This document shows positions 62,871 through 64,000 of a stretch of DNA of 64,000 nucleotides, piece by piece. The translations under genes and the position numbers were made by a program. Below the pieces are notes generated by a model that made no database searches, was not told the origin of the DNA, and saw nothing but the letters and a program-made list of their open reading frames with translations. Numbering within the stretch: the stretch's first letter is position 1; the number at the start of each line of letters is the position of its first letter. Source of the stretch: Pseudomonas lactis. GTDB taxonomy: Bacteria > Pseudomonadota > Gammaproteobacteria > Pseudomonadales > Pseudomonadaceae. The DNA lies in the NCBI RefSeq assembly GCF_001439845.1, contig NZ_JYLO01000008.1, forward strand, positions 310,001 through 374,000. Reading direction: 5' to 3'.

Positions 62871-63902
62871 TTACTTTGGGTTGTCCGCTTGTGCTGTGTC
62901 TATCACCTTGAAGCGCAGAACGCCGATGACTTGCCCGTCTTCGGTGAGCACCTGCACCTGCCAGCGCCCCACGGCGTCACCCGGGAAGTTCTGCTTGTGG
63001 GTCCAGGCGCGATAGCCTTCCTTGCGCCCACCGTGGATGTCCAGGGCAATGCGGTCGACTTCCTGGCCGTTGAATTTCCACACGTGGTAGATCCGCTCAT
63101 CCAGCCCGCGTGGCGCGTTGATCGCGGTGTAGGCGTACAGCCCACCGCTGCGCAATTGGTCGGCGGTGACTTGCTTGAGGTCGTCGCCCGGCGTGCGGTC
63201 TTGCAGTTGGGTGCTGATGGCGACTTCGGTCATCCACAGGGTGGCGGGCGGTACCCAGCTGCGCAGGAACCAGCCGGCGCAGCCGATGGCGGCCGTTACC
63301 CCCAGCAGCATCGCCCAGCCCTTGAGGCTACGCAGCGGCAGGCTCACGGCCAGGCTGGGAATCGACAAGACCATGGCTACACCCAACGCCAGTTTGTAAC
63401 TCTGGGCGGTGGTCAGGTGCATGATGATCGGCAGCGCGGTCAGCAACGCGGCGAACAGGGTCAGGGTGTGCAGGGCCAGGAACAGCGAGCGCTTGGGCGC
63501 CAGCCATTTGTAATACAGCGGGTCGATGATCGACACCAGCGCCGCCGCGCCCAGCAGGCCAGTGAACAGCGATTGGCCGCTGTTCCAAGCGGTGGTGACG
63601 AAAAAGAAGGGCAGCACGAAGAACAGACTTTCCTGGTGGATCATCTGGGTGGCGTAGCGCAGCAGCGGTTCAGGGATCTCGCGATTGAAGACCTTGGTGA
63701 ACAGTTGCGTAAAGCTGTTCTCCAGCATCAGCCACAACCAGCTCACCAGCATGATCACCGCAATCCAACTGGCCATGCCCTGCTGGCGGTCTACCAGAAT
63801 GAAGCTGCCGACCCCCGAGATGAAACCGCCGAGTGCAATCACCCCTGGGTAGCGCTTGATCAGTTCTATAACGCGCTGGATGAGGGGCGGCAAGTTCGGC
63901 AT
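62871..63902 (-). CDS. Membrane protein with DUF5924 and DUF2914 domains
   Basis: The 343 residues form six or seven N-terminal helices (to about 220) and a C-terminal beta domain (about 225-335; LYAYTAINAPRGLDERIYHV, VDRIALDIHGGRKEGYRAW, GRWQVQVLTEDGQVIGVLRF), the DUF2914 fold. Function unknown. It is 54 bases upstream of the lipid-transport operon, in the same direction, and may be co-transcribed. Nothing is recognised in the last 98 bases of the window. Confidence 0.85.
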   Translation of the reverse strand: MPNLPPLIQRVIELIKRYPGVIALGGFISGVGSFILVDRQQGMASWIAVIMLVSWLWLMLENSFTQLFTKVFNREIPEPLLRYATQMIHQESLFFVLPFFFVTTAWNSGQSLFTGLLGAAALVSIIDPLYYKWLAPKRSLFLALHTLTLFAALLTALPIIMHLTTAQSYKLALGVAMVLSIPSLAVSLPLRSLKGWAMLLGVTAAIGCAGWFLRSWVPPATLWMTEVAISTQLQDRTPGDDLKQVTADQLRSGGLYAYTAINAPRGLDERIYHVWKFNGQEVDRIALDIHGGRKEGYRAWTHKQNFPGDAVGRWQVQVLTEDGQVIGVLRFKVIDTAQADNPK

Positions 63903-64000
63903 GGGCGGTTCACTGGTTGTGGGAAAAATCTCAGACAGAATAACGCCTTAGCCCGATATTCTGTGCGTCATTACTCAACAGGTTTGCGATAAAGCCTCAA

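Overview
The window looks like an ordinary stretch of the core chromosome of a Pseudomonas of the fluorescens/putida type. The evidence is the divergent trpI-trpBA arrangement, the aa3-oxidase block, the metNIQ, katE, znu, thrB, polA, engB, cc4, dsbA, dgcH, ampDh2, kinB, algB, gltP gene order, high GC, and many REP/REPIN palindromes of the fluorescens type (cores GGGAGC-GGCTTGC and TAGGAGCGAGC). No rRNA, tRNA, prophage, CRISPR array or large genomic island was seen. Statements about homologues in other strains come from memory of those families, not from a search.

Layout. 1-13.4 kb: a truncated bicovalent-flavin oxidase, trpA/trpB/trpI, stress and envelope genes (DUF883, dodecin, osmC, two DUF1161 paralogues), a lipoprotein, a putative aminopeptidase, a HAD phosphatase coupled to a gamma-class carbonic anhydrase, prlC with a zinc-ribbon gene, and a TpbA-like periplasmic phosphatase. 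13.7-21.3 kb: a three-subunit periplasmic gluconate-2-dehydrogenase-type enzyme, a radical SAM gene behind a consensus LexA box, and a beta-carbonic anhydrase with a SulP transporter. 22.3-30.9 kb: a complete cytochrome c oxidase module (coxB, coxA, ctaG, coIII, SURF1, ctaA, ctaB, Sco), interrupted by one gene on the opposite strand. 31.0-39.8 kb: methionine uptake (metNIQ), katE, a lipoprotein, and the zinc-uptake locus with its regulator zur. 39.8-40.5 kb: a gene-free patchwork of repeats in which a REPIN has been invaded by two small elements. 40.5-51.3 kb: thrB, DUF2782, polA, the ErsA-type sRNA, engB, a decayed cytochrome c5 gene, cytochrome c4, dsbA, an EEP-family hydrolase, a diguanylate cyclase and ampDh2. 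51.3-59.3 kb: the KinB/AlgB two-component pair, a small gene behind a sigma-54-like promoter, DUF1328, an Ivy-type lysozyme inhibitor, a 712-bp gap rich in hairpins, gltP and a SpmA/SpmB-type membrane protein. 59.3-64 kb: an Mla/Pqi-like lipid-transport operon and a DUF5924/DUF2914 membrane protein.

How the genes work together. Envelope stress is a recurring theme. Sites matching the AlgU (sigma-22) consensus GAACTT-N16/17-TCTGA lie ahead of osmC, ersA, a DUF1161 gene, dodecin and, more weakly, dsbA, in a window that also carries kinB/algB, a tpbA-like gene, ivy and an MCE lipid transporter. Respiration is the second theme: the caa3-type oxidase, cytochrome c4, a dead cytochrome c5 gene, and a cytochrome-linked sugar-acid dehydrogenase.

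I did not find a clearly new multigene system. The best leads are a 433-bp terminal-inverted-repeat element with 10-bp target duplications inside a REPIN, a LexA box inside a 36-bp palindrome, the cytochrome c5 pseudogene, a sigma-54-like promoter divergent from algB, and a hairpin-rich gap upstream of gltP.
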